Shown here: in pieces, positions 20,301-26,793 of the stretch | Layout: each line of letters begins with the position of its first letter | How positions within the stretch are numbered: the stretch's first letter is position 1 | Assembly: GCF_900090225.1 (NCBI RefSeq) | Contig: NZ_FMHY01000002.1 | Span: 4,774,001-4,838,000, forward strand | DNA from: Micromonospora eburnea | GTDB lineage: Bacteria > Actinomycetota > Actinomycetes > Mycobacteriales > Micromonosporaceae | Direction of reading: 5' to 3' | DNA length: 64,000 nucleotides | Program-made: the position numbers and the translations under genes | Notes under the pieces: model-generated | Seen by the model: the letters and a program-made list of their open reading frames with translations, nothing else | Database searches by the model: none | Told to the model about the DNA's origin: nothing

Positions 20301-20803
20301 TTGGCGATGATGCCGCGGTTGGTGCCGGTCATCGCGTGCCGGTCGTAGCCTTCGCCGCGGTGCTGCGCGAGCGACACCGCGTGGTCGTCGGCGATGGCGC
20401 CGACAAAGACGCTGGTACGGGTGCCGTTGAGCGTCGGGGGCGGGATGGCGGCGTCTTCCAGCGCCTCCCAGCCCAACTCCAGCATCAGCCGTTGCTGCGG
20501 GTCCATGCTGACCGCTTCGCGCGGGGAGATCCCGAAAAACTCCGCGTCGAATTCGTCGACGTGGTCGATGAGCCCGGCGTACCGGAGGCGGGTGTCCGGC
20601 GGTTCGAGGGCATCGGGGTCGGCCGGGTAGCGTCGGCTCAACGTCTCCCGGACGGAGTCGGTGATCGCGCTGGTGCCGCCCGCCAGTAGGTCCCAGAAGG
20701 CAGCGGGATCGGGAGCGCCGGGAAGCCGGCAGGACAGACCGATAATTGCGACGCCCTGCTCGGGCGAACAGTTTTCCCCAGCGGCAGCGTGATGACCGGT
20801 CAT
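11321..20803 (-). CDS. Type I PKS: loading KSQ-AT-ACP plus module 1 KS-AT-AT-DH-KR-ACP
   Basis: The first PKS protein (3,160 codons before a premature frame change). Loading KS: the active-site segment is TIDAAQASSL, with Gln at residue 187 (codon 20243-20245) in place of Cys, the KSQ decarboxylase signature of starter modules. Loading AT (about 545-785) has GASAGE rather than GHSxGE and lacks the segment carrying YASH/HAFH. ACP: GFDSVSAVQL, about 860. Module 1 KS: VDTACSSS, Cys about 1095. It then has two AT domains, with GHSQGE serines about 1548 and 1977, each with YASH (methylmalonyl). DH: HAITGTVLLP about 2287. KR: TGGTGGLG about 2765. ACP: GFDSLTAVEL about 3079. The frame ends in VYSPGSCGGW, where the next KS should continue VYSP(R)ELWRLV. 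No clear ribosome-binding site is visible before the ATG. KSQ loading modules open known spirotetronate PKSs. Confidence 0.93.
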   Translation of the reverse strand: MTGHHAAAGENCSPEQGVAIIGLSCRLPGAPDPAAFWDLLAGGTSAITDSVRETLSRRYPADPDALEPPDTRLRYAGLIDHVDEFDAEFFGISPREAVSMDPQQRLMLELGWEALEDAAIPPPTLNGTRTSVFVGAIADDHAVSLAQHRGEGYDRHAMTGTNRGIIANRISYLLGLLGPSLTIDAAQASSLVAVHLACESLRSGESTLALVGGVNLITDPASTAKTVRFGALSPDGRCYTFDARANGYVRGEGGGFVVLKPMAQAVADGDRIYGVIHGTAVNNDGATDGLTVPSTAGQADVLRRACERAGVQPAAVQYVELHGTGTRVGDPVEAAALGSVYGGARTADQGSLLVGSAKTNVGHLEGAAGIVGLLKAVLSIHHRLLPPSLNHRTPHPDIPLDRLNLRVQTTLTPWPGDRPLVAGVSSFGMGGTNCHVVLAEPAAAAPAPISEAESDHRLVPWLISARSESALRGQASRLRDHLSSRADLATVDVGRSLATTRTHFEHRAVLLGAGREALLSGLDAVIQGSADGRLLTGRATRGHRLAVVFTGDSADFPELGWHLHEEFPAFAEAFERTDDPANPDATSFATHIALFRLYESWGVPVAALVGASAGEVAAAHAAGILTLTDAHVLLRARARLLASLGADAPVGDGCATFAGEEFRRTVATLSFAAPRLPLFSAATGQAVDVDTLRTPEHWVHGARHAADSEAAVGTLRAAGATAFLELGAGTVAAGEVRPDPTTDRGDADARTVMAALARLYVAGVDVDWGRVLGASGRRVPLPTYAFQRQRYWPSDARTSSATPSGDDDSTNASPWRSRLAGRSRAERTEAVLDLLRTQIAIVLGHVTGEAIDAGRTFKELGFDSVSAVQLRDRLAETTGLGLPAALTYDYPTPGGVAEFIVNGLAPAVPAPIAAPSMLSRTDEPIAVVGMACRFPGGADGPEKLWQLLLDGGDAVGPFPGDRGWNLDDLYDADSDNAGTTYARHGGFLYDADQFDAAFFGISPREARAMDPQQRLLLETSWEAIERAGIDPGTLRDTLTGVFVGAMGQDYGPRMHEASNDVGGHLLTGNAVSVASGRVSFSLGLRGPAVTVDTACSSSLVALHLAGQALRSGECDLALAGGVTVMASPGIFLEFSRQRGLSPDGRCKPFAAAADGVGWGEGAGMLVLERLSDACRNGHPVLAVIRGSAVNQDGASNGLTAPNGPAQQRVIRQALANAGVDATDVDVVEAHGTGTTLGDPIEAQALLATYGQGREAGHPLWLGSVKSNIGHTQAAAGVAGVIKMVQAIQHGMLPATLHVDAPTPHVDWDTGRVALLTETVPWPDTGRPRRAAVSSFGISGTNAHLILEAPPTVSTSTPEPPTGTGTGGSGPVPWLFSARSVEALRAQALRLADHVAAHPGYRAVDIGAALVTTRSQHRFRAGVVVNDAGDGEAVLRAFGVGQPGVGVVSGRVGVGGTVLVFPGQGSQWPGMALELVESSAVFAAHVRECAQVLRECVDWSLWEVLRAGADDPVWQRVDVIQPVLFVVMTAVARLWQHTGVVVDAVVGHSQGEIAAAYVAGALDLAEALRLVVGRSQALRVVAGTGAMAHVAAPADRVRADIDALGTRAGGVQIAAVNGPLSTTVSGPPADVEALIAFYTDTSVRARLVPVDYASHSVQVEVLRDQLTSMANIRPASTSVAFYSTVTAALYDTTGLDSQYWYRNLREPVRLQDTVQALLGDGYTLFIEASAHPVLTTAIQDTIDAHPTPTPATAIASLYRNDGSYHRFLTSAIQAWTHGAPLNLPDTPTPTHLPDLPLDTDVVPWLFSARSVEALRAQALRLADFVAGRADVDVAAVAGVLGRRAVFAHRAGVVVDDAGGAVSVLRAFGVGQPGVGVVSGRVGVGGTVLVFPGQGSQWPGMALELVESSAVFAAHVRECAQVLRECVDWSLWEVLRAGADDPVWQRVDVIQPVLFVVMTAVARLWQHTGVVVDAVVGHSQGEIAAAYVAGALDLAEALRLVVGRSQALRVVAGTGAMAHVAAPADRVRADIDALGTRAGGVQIAAVNGPLSTTVSGPPADVEALIAFYTDTSVRARLVPVDYASHSVQVEVLRDQLTSMANIRPASTSVAFYSTVTAALYDTTGLDSQYWYRNLREPVRLQDTVQALLGDGYTLFIEASAHPVLTTAIQDTIDAHPTPTPATATATAIASLYRNDGSYHRFLTSAIQAWTHGAPLNLPDIPTPTHLPDLPTYPFQHQRYWLDPAPSGVTVPGLTATGHPLLAGGLELPDGGRVFTGTISTATHPWLADHAITGTVLLPGTAFLELALHAAHHTDCNHIEELTLEAPLVLPVDQSLRVQALVAADDGSGRRALTIYSCPTASDTRNWTRHATGVLTMTAPAPRQSMAVWPPAGSVPLSTDTLYADLAARGYEYGETFQGLRRVWRHGPDVYADVELPEDLEADAAGFGLHPALLDAALHSLAIGGSLQADDRGRLALPFHWKGVSLYASGATAVRVRSSSTSDGTVTLAITDQTGSPIADVDALALRPVALENVTANRGAENDVLYEIAWSPMPESAPAEPSTLTWAMLGPDAGWPAEPGELRDVRITRHADLAALKMATANGDAVPDVVVMSPMDAAVEVTAGSVVAQAHATAIGLLDVLQEWLRADDLANSRLVIVTRGAVNTSPDEPLHTPDPGSLAAACLWGLVRVAQREHPGRFVLVDGDGGVVGWRVLSGVLAGGESQVAVRGGVVLRPRLSRLPAQPVPASGGGFGGLDPSGTVLITGGTGGLGALTAWHLVRRYGVRRLVLVSRRGMAAAGAGELRAGLEAAGARVWVRECDSGDRAGLARVLAQVDQRHPLTAVIHAAGVVDDGVVQSLNTERMSAVLRPKVDGAWHLHELTADMPLSAFVLFSSVAGVLGNPGQGNYAAANTFLDALAQHRRAVGLPATSVAWGLWQTGTGLTGGLSDTDRDRLTRSGIRALSTEQGLHLLDTAVGQDRAQVVAARWDLPALRRHPDRSPILDSLAHRPVSPRHTPPGGESTTRLATQLAGLSTSEQRSVVLQVVRSHTAEVLGHDQVGAVDVGQPFQELGFDSLTAVELRNRLNAATGLRLPSTTVFDHPTPSALAEQILHQLTASVPTTTVASPTTVDGGEPIAIVAMGCRYPGGVYSPGSCGGWSSMVWM
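11711..12778 (-). repeat. Near-identical KR-region repeat, copy in module 1
   Basis: Partner of the repeat at 6321-7388. Related long repeats in the same PKS genes are KS blocks at about 10134-10655 and 16754-17275, and KS 5' blocks at about 5340-5690 and 11042-11390. These could mislead short-read assembly. Confidence 0.9.
14120..16708 (-). repeat. Tandem duplication of an acyltransferase domain (two ~1.29-kb copies)
   Basis: Two head-to-tail copies, 15421-16708 (N-terminal in the protein) and 14120-15420, each encode a complete methylmalonyl-type AT with GHSQGE and YASH. Bases 14123-15222 and 15422-16509 match almost base for base; the first carries 12 extra bases (four residues, near ATATATAIASL). 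The spacing is 1,287-1,299 bp. The linker before the second AT (15223-15410) is different from that before the first, so this is not a simple unequal crossover of one unit. A third near-identical AT lies in module 2 at about 8703-9820. Confidence 0.9.
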
Positions 20804-21066
20804 GCTTGGATGCTGAATAGATCAGCTAAGGGAAACCTTGCCGGACCCTAAAGGGCCGTGCGCCGCCGTCCGCAGCCTGACCGGCGTACCGGCCTGGGCG
20901 AGGGACAGCGCAACGGACCGGAATTTTAGCGGCGTTTTGGTGGGGTCCTGTCCGCGGTCTAGCGGCGCGTGATGCGATCGGGCAACCGGATTACCAAGGC
21001 TGGCGTCTCTGGGCACGAAATGGCAATTCGGGAGTGAGTGATCGCTGCCAAATTCCTGGAGTTAGC
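20804..21066. promoter_or_regulatory. Divergent intergenic region between PKS and sugar/glycosyltransferase operon
   Basis: 263 bp with no open gene between the first PKS codon (20803, minus) and the first glycosyltransferase codon (21067, plus). Both operons must be driven from here. I could not pick out a convincing -35/-10 pair. TGGAG ends about 7 bases before the GTG at 21067 and supports that start over the in-frame codon at 21034. Confidence 0.5.
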
Positions 21067-22293
21067 GTGCGTGTATTGTTCGTTCCGCTGGCTGCGGCCG
21101 GCCATTACTACGCGATGGTGCCGCTCGCCTGGGCTCTGCGTGCGGCCGGCCATGACGTGCGCGTGGTCGGCGAGCCCGCGACGCTCGGCATGATCGAGAG
21201 GTCGGGACTGACCGCGCTGCCCGTCGCGGGATCCTCCGGCGTCATGACGAACATCAGGATGTCCGTCGACGCGTTGCGTCAGGAGACCGGCAAGAGTCTG
21301 GCTGACTTCGGTGACCTCGAATCCATGCCCCCGGACGTCCGGCAGCGGTTCAAGGAGCTGCGGCGGGAGGCGTTCGCCGGCACGGCCGCCTCGATGGCGG
21401 ACGAGCTGGTGCACTTCGCGCACTACTGGCGGCCGAACCTCGTGGTCACCGACCCGGTGATGTTCGCGGGGCCGCTCGTCGCCGCGGTGGCCGGGGTGCC
21501 GGTCGTGCGCCACCTGTCCGGACCGCTGCTTCCCACGGCGGGACGGTCGCTCGGGGACGGCCTGCCGGTCGAGCGATGGCCTGCGTCGTTGCGCGCGCTG
21601 TTCGACCGTTTCGGCGCCGAGGCGCGGCCCGATCCGATGACGGCGACCGTCGACCCCTGCCCGCCGATGCTGATGACCACGGCCCCGCCCAACCGCATCG
21701 GCATGCGGTACGTGCCCTACAACGGCTCGGGGGCGATGCCCGGGTGGTTGCGGCGGCCGGCGACGCGGCCGCGGGTGTGCGTCTCCTGGAGCATGAGCAA
21801 CACGGCGAGCTCCGGCGACCGGAACTACCCGGCGGCCGTGATCTCGGCGGCGCTCCGTGACCGCGGTATGGACGTCGTGGTCACCGTCAAGGAGAGCGAT
21901 CGGGCGAATCTCGGTCGGGTGCCGGACGGCGTACGGGTCGCCAGCGAACTGCCGTTGCAGCTGGTGGTTCCCTCCTGCGCCGCCGCCGTCAACCACGGTG
22001 GTGGTGGCACGTCGCTCACCGTCGTCACTCACGGTGTGCCGCAGGTGATGACACCGCAGGACCCGGCACACGTCGTGCACGCCGAACGGATATCGGCGGT
22101 GGGCGCCGGAGTCGCACACCGCACGCGTCCCATCGACGTCGCCGCCATCGCCGACGCGGTGGAGTCGATGGTGTCCGACGACCGGTGGCGGACCGCCGCC
22201 CGGAAGGTCCAGGAGGACAACTCCAGTCAGCCGTCACCGCTGGAGGCGGTACGGGAGTTGGAGAACCTCGTTACGGCCGGATCGATCCGGTGA
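21067..22293 (+). CDS. GT-B glycosyltransferase (macrolide/antibiotic family GT1)
   Basis: About 408 residues. The GTG start at 21067 is chosen because TGGAG sits just upstream and the protein then begins MRVLFVPLAAAGHYYAMVPL, the standard start of this family. The C-terminal half has the nucleotide-sugar-binding loop NHGGGGTSLTVVTHGVPQ. It should transfer an NDP-activated deoxysugar to the aglycone or to a preceding sugar. First gene of the plus-strand sugar operon; its stop overlaps the next start (GTGA). It resembles the glycosyltransferases at 25579 and 27892, so the locus encodes three. Which sugar each one transfers cannot be read from sequence. No separate EryCII-type auxiliary protein is seen. 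Confidence 0.9.
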   Translation: MRVLFVPLAAAGHYYAMVPLAWALRAAGHDVRVVGEPATLGMIERSGLTALPVAGSSGVMTNIRMSVDALRQETGKSLADFGDLESMPPDVRQRFKELRREAFAGTAASMADELVHFAHYWRPNLVVTDPVMFAGPLVAAVAGVPVVRHLSGPLLPTAGRSLGDGLPVERWPASLRALFDRFGAEARPDPMTATVDPCPPMLMTTAPPNRIGMRYVPYNGSGAMPGWLRRPATRPRVCVSWSMSNTASSGDRNYPAAVISAALRDRGMDVVVTVKESDRANLGRVPDGVRVASELPLQLVVPSCAAAVNHGGGGTSLTVVTHGVPQVMTPQDPAHVVHAERISAVGAGVAHRTRPIDVAAIADAVESMVSDDRWRTAARKVQEDNSSQPSPLEAVRELENLVTAGSIR

Positions 22294-23696
22294 ACGCTCC
22301 CGACAACACGGCGCGGCGCTTCACGGAGTCCGCCCTCGCCGAGCACCAGCCCTCCTCCATCGCGGATTTCCACTCCTGGTGGGCGGAACGCCTGCGCGCC
22401 GGGGTCTTCGAGGTCGCCCCGATTCCGTTCGCCGAGCTGAACGGGTGGTACTTCGCACCCGACGGCGGAAACCTGGTGCACAAGAGCGGACGGTTCTTCG
22501 AGATCGGGGGCATGCACGTCGCCGCCGACGGCGGTGAGTCGTGGTCACAACCGATCATCAATCAGCCGGAGATCGGCATCCTCGGGATCCTCGTCAAGGA
22601 GTTCGACGGCGTGCTGCACTGTCTGCTGCAGGCCAAGATGGAGCCGGGGAACATCAACACCCTGCAGTTGTCGCCGACGGTCCAGGCGACGCGCAGCAAC
22701 TACACGCGGGTGCACGGCGGCAACGAGATCCGCTACCTGGAGTATTTCCGGGGGCCGAAGCGCGGGCGGATTCTCGTCGACGTGTTGCAGTCCGAGCAGG
22801 GTATGTGGTGCTGGCGCAAGCACAACCGGAACATGGTCGTCGAGGTCACCGGTGACATCCCGGAACACGAGGACTTCCGCTGGTTGCCGTTGAGCCAGGT
22901 GTGGCGGCTGCTCTCCGTCGAGAACCTGGTGAACATGAACGCGCGCACGGTTCTGGCCTGCCTGCCGCTGCAGCGGCCGCCCGCCTCGGCGGCGACGGCC
23001 GGCTCCAGCTTTCATGAGGCGTTGTACCGCTCGTACGAGAAGGGCGACGGCGAGTCGCGCAGCCTGCACTCGCTGACCGAGATCGTCAGCTGGTTCACGG
23101 AGATGAAGACGCGCAACGAGTGGCGGTCCAGCCTCATCACGCTGGACAAGGTGACCCGCTTCTCGCGGACCGCCGACGCGATCGCCGACGACGACCGGAA
23201 CGGTTTCCAGATCATCGCTCGGCGGGTACGTGCCGAGAACCGCGAGGTGACCGAGTGGACCCAGCCGCTGCTCGCCCCGCGGCGTCAGGGACTGGCGGTC
23301 TTCCTGGCCCGCGAGATCATGGGCGTCATCCACGTGCTGATCCGGGCCCGGCCCGAGCCCGGGCTGTTGGACCGGGTGGAGATGGGGCCCAGTGTGCAGC
23401 TCGCCCCGACCGGCGCCGTCGCCTCGGTCGTCGGTCCGGAGCCGTTCTACGAGTACGCGGTCGGCACCGACGCCTCGCGGGTGCGCTTCGACGCCGTGAT
23501 GTCCGAGGAAGGGGGCCGGTTCCACCACGCGCAGACGCGGTATCAGGTCATCGAGGTGGGCGACGACGTCCCGGTGGAGACGCCGGAGAACTACTGCTGG
23601 CTGACCCTCGACCAGATCATGGAGCTGGTACGGCACGGTCACTACCTGACCATCGAAGCCCGCAGTCTCCTCACCTGCGTTCATTCGCTGTGGTGA
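22290..23696 (+). CDS. NDP-hexose 2,3-dehydratase
   Basis: 468 residues, normal length for this two-repeat family. The GTG start at 22290 overlaps the glycosyltransferase stop by four bases (GTGA). Internal duplication is visible: the N-terminal half has FHSWWAERLRAGVFEVAPIP and LQLSPTVQATRSNYTRVHGG, and the C-terminal half repeats the pattern with WRSSLITLDKVTRFSRTADA and MGPSVQLAPT. It removes the 2-hydroxyl from NDP-4-keto-6-deoxyglucose, the committing step to 2,6-dideoxyhexoses; the 3-ketoreductase encoded next reduces the product. Confidence 0.92.
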   Translation: MNAPDNTARRFTESALAEHQPSSIADFHSWWAERLRAGVFEVAPIPFAELNGWYFAPDGGNLVHKSGRFFEIGGMHVAADGGESWSQPIINQPEIGILGILVKEFDGVLHCLLQAKMEPGNINTLQLSPTVQATRSNYTRVHGGNEIRYLEYFRGPKRGRILVDVLQSEQGMWCWRKHNRNMVVEVTGDIPEHEDFRWLPLSQVWRLLSVENLVNMNARTVLACLPLQRPPASAATAGSSFHEALYRSYEKGDGESRSLHSLTEIVSWFTEMKTRNEWRSSLITLDKVTRFSRTADAIADDDRNGFQIIARRVRAENREVTEWTQPLLAPRRQGLAVFLAREIMGVIHVLIRARPEPGLLDRVEMGPSVQLAPTGAVASVVGPEPFYEYAVGTDASRVRFDAVMSEEGGRFHHAQTRYQVIEVGDDVPVETPENYCWLTLDQIMELVRHGHYLTIEARSLLTCVHSLW

Positions 23697-24721
23697 CCGC
23701 GGACATGTCGGCGATGCCGGCCGCGGCGGCGGCCCCGCCGGTGCGTTTCGCCGTGCTCGGGTGCGCGGACATCGCATGGCGCAACATCCTCCCGGCGATG
23801 AGCACGGTCGATGATGTTCGCGTCGTCGCCCTGGCCAGCCGCGACGGCGCGAAGGCGGCGAGGTTCGCCGGCCGTTTCGGCGGTGATCCGGTCGAGGGGT
23901 ACGCTCGCGCCGTCGACCGGCCCGACGTCGACGCCGTCTACGTCGCCCTGCCCACCGCCCTGCACCACACCTGGACACGGCGGGCGCTCGACGCGGGCAA
24001 GCACGTCCTCGTCGAGAAGCCCTTGACCGCCAGCCTGACGGACACCGAGGACCTCGTCGGGTTGGCGCGAGAGCGCGGCCTGGTGCTCATGGACGGCTTC
24101 CAGTTCCTGCACCACGCGCAGCACGCGGCCGTACGAACAATGGTCGACCAGGGCAGGATCGGGCAGCTCCGCGAGTTCACCGCCGTGTTCGGCATTCCTC
24201 CGCGCGCCGACGACGACATACGTTACCGGCCGGATCTGGGCGGAGGCGCGCTGCTCGACGTGGGCGTCTACCCGGTTCGCGTGGCACAGCTCTTCCTCGG
24301 CCCGGACCTCGAGGTGGTGGGTTCGCTGCTGCGACGGGACGCGCGGCGCGGCGTCGACATCAGCGGCGCCGCCCTGCTGGCCTCCCCGCAGGGGATCCCC
24401 GCACACCACTCCTTCAGCTTCGCGGCGTCGTACCGCTCCGGTTATGCGCTGTGGGGCAGCGAAGGCTCGCTGATCGTCGACCGCGCCTTCACGCCGCCGG
24501 CCACCTTCCGCCCGGCTATTCGCCTCCAATCGCAGGGTACGACGGAGGAGATCTTTCTCGATCCCGACAATCAATCGGCCAACCTGGTGCGCGCGTTCGT
24601 GCGTGCCTTACGACAGGGCATCGACATGGAGTCGTACGGCGAGAGCCTCATCCGACACGCGGCAGTCGTCGATCAAATTCGTGACCAGGCGCGGTGGACC
24701 ACCATCGACGGCGAATCCTGA
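23693..24721 (+). CDS. NDP-hexose 3-ketoreductase (Gfo/Idh/MocA family)
   Basis: 342 residues from a GTG at 23693 that overlaps the dehydratase stop (GTGA); an ATG at 23705 is an alternative. The N-terminus FAVLGCADIAWRNILPAM is a Rossmann NADPH fold, and the EKPLTASL segment carries the family's catalytic-loop lysine. Pairing with a 2,3-dehydratase is the standard arrangement: together they convert the 2,3-enol/3-keto intermediate to NDP-4-keto-2,6-dideoxyhexose. The C3 stereochemistry it sets decides between olivose-like and digitoxose-like products and cannot be predicted here. Confidence 0.9.
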   Translation: MTADMSAMPAAAAAPPVRFAVLGCADIAWRNILPAMSTVDDVRVVALASRDGAKAARFAGRFGGDPVEGYARAVDRPDVDAVYVALPTALHHTWTRRALDAGKHVLVEKPLTASLTDTEDLVGLARERGLVLMDGFQFLHHAQHAAVRTMVDQGRIGQLREFTAVFGIPPRADDDIRYRPDLGGGALLDVGVYPVRVAQLFLGPDLEVVGSLLRRDARRGVDISGAALLASPQGIPAHHSFSFAASYRSGYALWGSEGSLIVDRAFTPPATFRPAIRLQSQGTTEEIFLDPDNQSANLVRAFVRALRQGIDMESYGESLIRHAAVVDQIRDQARWTTIDGES

Positions 24722-24734
24722 AAGGAGATTGCGC

Positions 24735-25529
24735 GTGGAAATCATCGGCCGCGGGTTCATCGCACAGAATTTGAGAGCACTGGCCGACAAGCATCCACAT
24801 GTCGTCACGTTGGCCTCCGGCGTGTCACAGGTGGACGGGGTGAGCTCGGCGGAGTACCAGCGTGAGGCGGAACTCGTCTACGAGACGATCGCACGCTGCC
24901 AGCGACAGGACAAGACGCTGCTCTTCTTCTCCACCGCGAGCGCCGGCATGTACGACGCCATGCGCGGATGCCGTGGCCGCGAGGACGACCCGGTATATCC
25001 GGGCAACTCGCACGGCAGGAACAAGCTGCTCCTCGAAACCGTCATCCGATCCTCCGGTGTCCGTTTCCTGATCCTGCGCCTCAGCCACGCCTTCGGCGTC
25101 CACCAGGCGTCCCACCAGCTCATCCCGTCGCTGTACCGGGCTGTGCTGTCGGGGAAGGTACGCATCCACCGCGGCGCCTCCCGGGACATCATCCACGTGT
25201 CCGACGCCGTGACGATCGTGGACCAGCTGCTGGCTGCGGGCATTACTCAGCAGGTCGTCAACGTCGCTTCGGGCGTGACGGTCCCCTCCGAGGCGATCAT
25301 CGATCATCTCGCGTTCCGGCTGGGCCGCACGATCGAGCAGCGGACCGTCGTGGACGGCGATGCCTCGGTGTGCCTGGTGTCTCTGGAGAAGCTGCGGAAA
25401 CTGGTCCCGGCGGTGAGTGGGCTGGGCTTCGGCGACGACTACTACAAGACGGCTCTCGACCGGTACATCGCGGGATGCGATCCCGTCGGTGCCTCCTGGA
25501 CGGGCGCCACGAACGCGGGCAGGTCATGA
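24735..25529 (+). CDS. NDP-hexose 4-ketoreductase (SDR family)
   Basis: 264 residues. The GTG at 24735 is preceded by AAAGGAG with a 7-base gap and is much better than in-frame upstream codons. The N-terminus MEIIGRGFIAQNLRAL is a short Rossmann motif. SRDIIHVSDAVTIVDQLL and VVNVASGVTVPSEAIIDHLA are typical of deoxysugar 4-ketoreductases of the NAD-dependent epimerase/dehydratase family. It should carry out the last reduction before glycosyl transfer. The canonical YxxxK is replaced by a segment around NSHGRNKLLLET, where Lys is present but Tyr is not obvious, as in several antibiotic-sugar reductases. Confidence 0.85.
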   Translation: MEIIGRGFIAQNLRALADKHPHVVTLASGVSQVDGVSSAEYQREAELVYETIARCQRQDKTLLFFSTASAGMYDAMRGCRGREDDPVYPGNSHGRNKLLLETVIRSSGVRFLILRLSHAFGVHQASHQLIPSLYRAVLSGKVRIHRGASRDIIHVSDAVTIVDQLLAAGITQQVVNVASGVTVPSEAIIDHLAFRLGRTIEQRTVVDGDASVCLVSLEKLRKLVPAVSGLGFGDDYYKTALDRYIAGCDPVGASWTGATNAGRS

Positions 25530-25578
25530 GCGGGTACCTGGGATGCCGCCGAGCGGCGGCGAGGATGGGAGCGAAACC

Positions 25579-26787
25579 ATGAGAGTGCTGTTCATGCCGC
25601 TGGGCCTGTCGACGCACTATCTCCATCTCGTGCCGCTCGCGTGGGCGTTCCGCTCGGCGGGGCACGAGGTGCGGATCGCCAGCCAGGGCCAGGCGGTCGA
25701 GTCGATCCTGCGATCCGGGATGACGCTCTCCCACGTCGGTCGCGACTACGACTTCGTGGAGAACTGGAAGCGTACGCTCGTCGAGCTGGGCCGGACCATC
25801 GAGGCGGGTGACGATCGGCGAGCGGAGGCGGCGAGACGGTCCCCCGAGGAGCGCGAGCGGCTCATCAACCTGCGTACCGAGCCGTTCCTGAAGAGCGCGG
25901 TGGCGATGATGGCGGATCTGATCCCGCTGGCCCGTTCCTGGCAGCCGGATCTCGTCATCGCCGACCCGCTGGTTCTCGCGGCTCCGCTGCTGGCCAAGAG
26001 CATCGGGGTGCCGCTGGTTCACCACCTGTACGGTCCGGCGGTCAACGAACGGGTGGGCTTCGGCGGGGTCGGTCCCGGCACCATGCCCTGGCCCGACGGC
26101 CTGCGTCAACTGTTCGCCGACTACGGCCTTGCGGCTCGGGCCCAGTACTCGGTCCGGGCCGTCGACCCGTGCCCGGACAGCCTGCAGTTCCCGGGCGTGC
26201 CGAACCGGCTGCCGATCCGCTACGTGCCGTACAACGGTCCAGGGGTCGCGCCCGCCTGGTTGTCCGAGCCGGTCGCACGCCCCCGCATCTGCGTCACCTG
26301 GGGAGCCACACACACCGAGATGGTGGGGAGCAGCAACTTCCTGGTGCCGCAGATCCTGACCGCGTTGGAGGGCATCGACGCCGACGTGGTGGTCGCCGTG
26401 AGCGCCGCCGACCGGGACCTCGTGACGGCGACCTCACCGAACGTCCGGATCGAGGTCGGGCTGCCGTTGCACACGCTGCTGCCGACGTGCGACGCGATCG
26501 TGCACCACGGCAGCTCGGGAACGATGCTGACCGCGGCGTCCGCCGGTGTGCCCCAGGTGATCGTTCCGGTCTTCATGGACCGCGCCGAGATCGCTCAGCT
26601 CGTGGCCGACTCCGGGGCCGGGGTGCACGTGCCGCTGGAGACCGCCGACACGGCTCACCTCAGCGCCGCGGTGACCCGGGCCCTGTCGGATCCGACGATG
26701 AAGAAGTCGGCCGAGTCGCTACGCCAGGAGATGCTCGCGACACCTTCCCCGTCCGAGGTGGTCAAGACCCTCGAAGAGTTGTCCTGA
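25579..26787 (+). CDS. GT-B glycosyltransferase
   Basis: 402 residues from the ATG at 25579, preceded by GGGA. The N-terminus MRVLFMPLGLSTHYLHLVPL matches the antibiotic GT1 family, and HHGSSGTMLTAASAGVPQV is the donor-binding loop. Closest in pattern to the gene at 21067: both have an RYVPYNG segment in the interdomain region, suggesting the two arose by duplication within the cluster. It probably adds one of the 2,6-dideoxyhexoses made by its neighbours. Acceptor and donor are unassigned. Confidence 0.9.
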   Translation: MRVLFMPLGLSTHYLHLVPLAWAFRSAGHEVRIASQGQAVESILRSGMTLSHVGRDYDFVENWKRTLVELGRTIEAGDDRRAEAARRSPEERERLINLRTEPFLKSAVAMMADLIPLARSWQPDLVIADPLVLAAPLLAKSIGVPLVHHLYGPAVNERVGFGGVGPGTMPWPDGLRQLFADYGLAARAQYSVRAVDPCPDSLQFPGVPNRLPIRYVPYNGPGVAPAWLSEPVARPRICVTWGATHTEMVGSSNFLVPQILTALEGIDADVVVAVSAADRDLVTATSPNVRIEVGLPLHTLLPTCDAIVHHGSSGTMLTAASAGVPQVIVPVFMDRAEIAQLVADSGAGVHVPLETADTAHLSAAVTRALSDPTMKKSAESLRQEMLATPSPSEVVKTLEELS

Positions 26788-26793
26788 GAGGTC

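Noticed and set aside
49..20700. Many long plus-strand and off-frame reading frames inside the PKS genes
   Set aside because: They are antisense or shifted shadows caused by high GC; they lack domains and run opposite coherent PKS domains, and they repeat wherever the modules repeat.
20861..20872. CCCTAAAGGG as a palindromic operator before the PKS
   Set aside because: It is not a perfect palindrome (the centre does not pair) and has no second copy.
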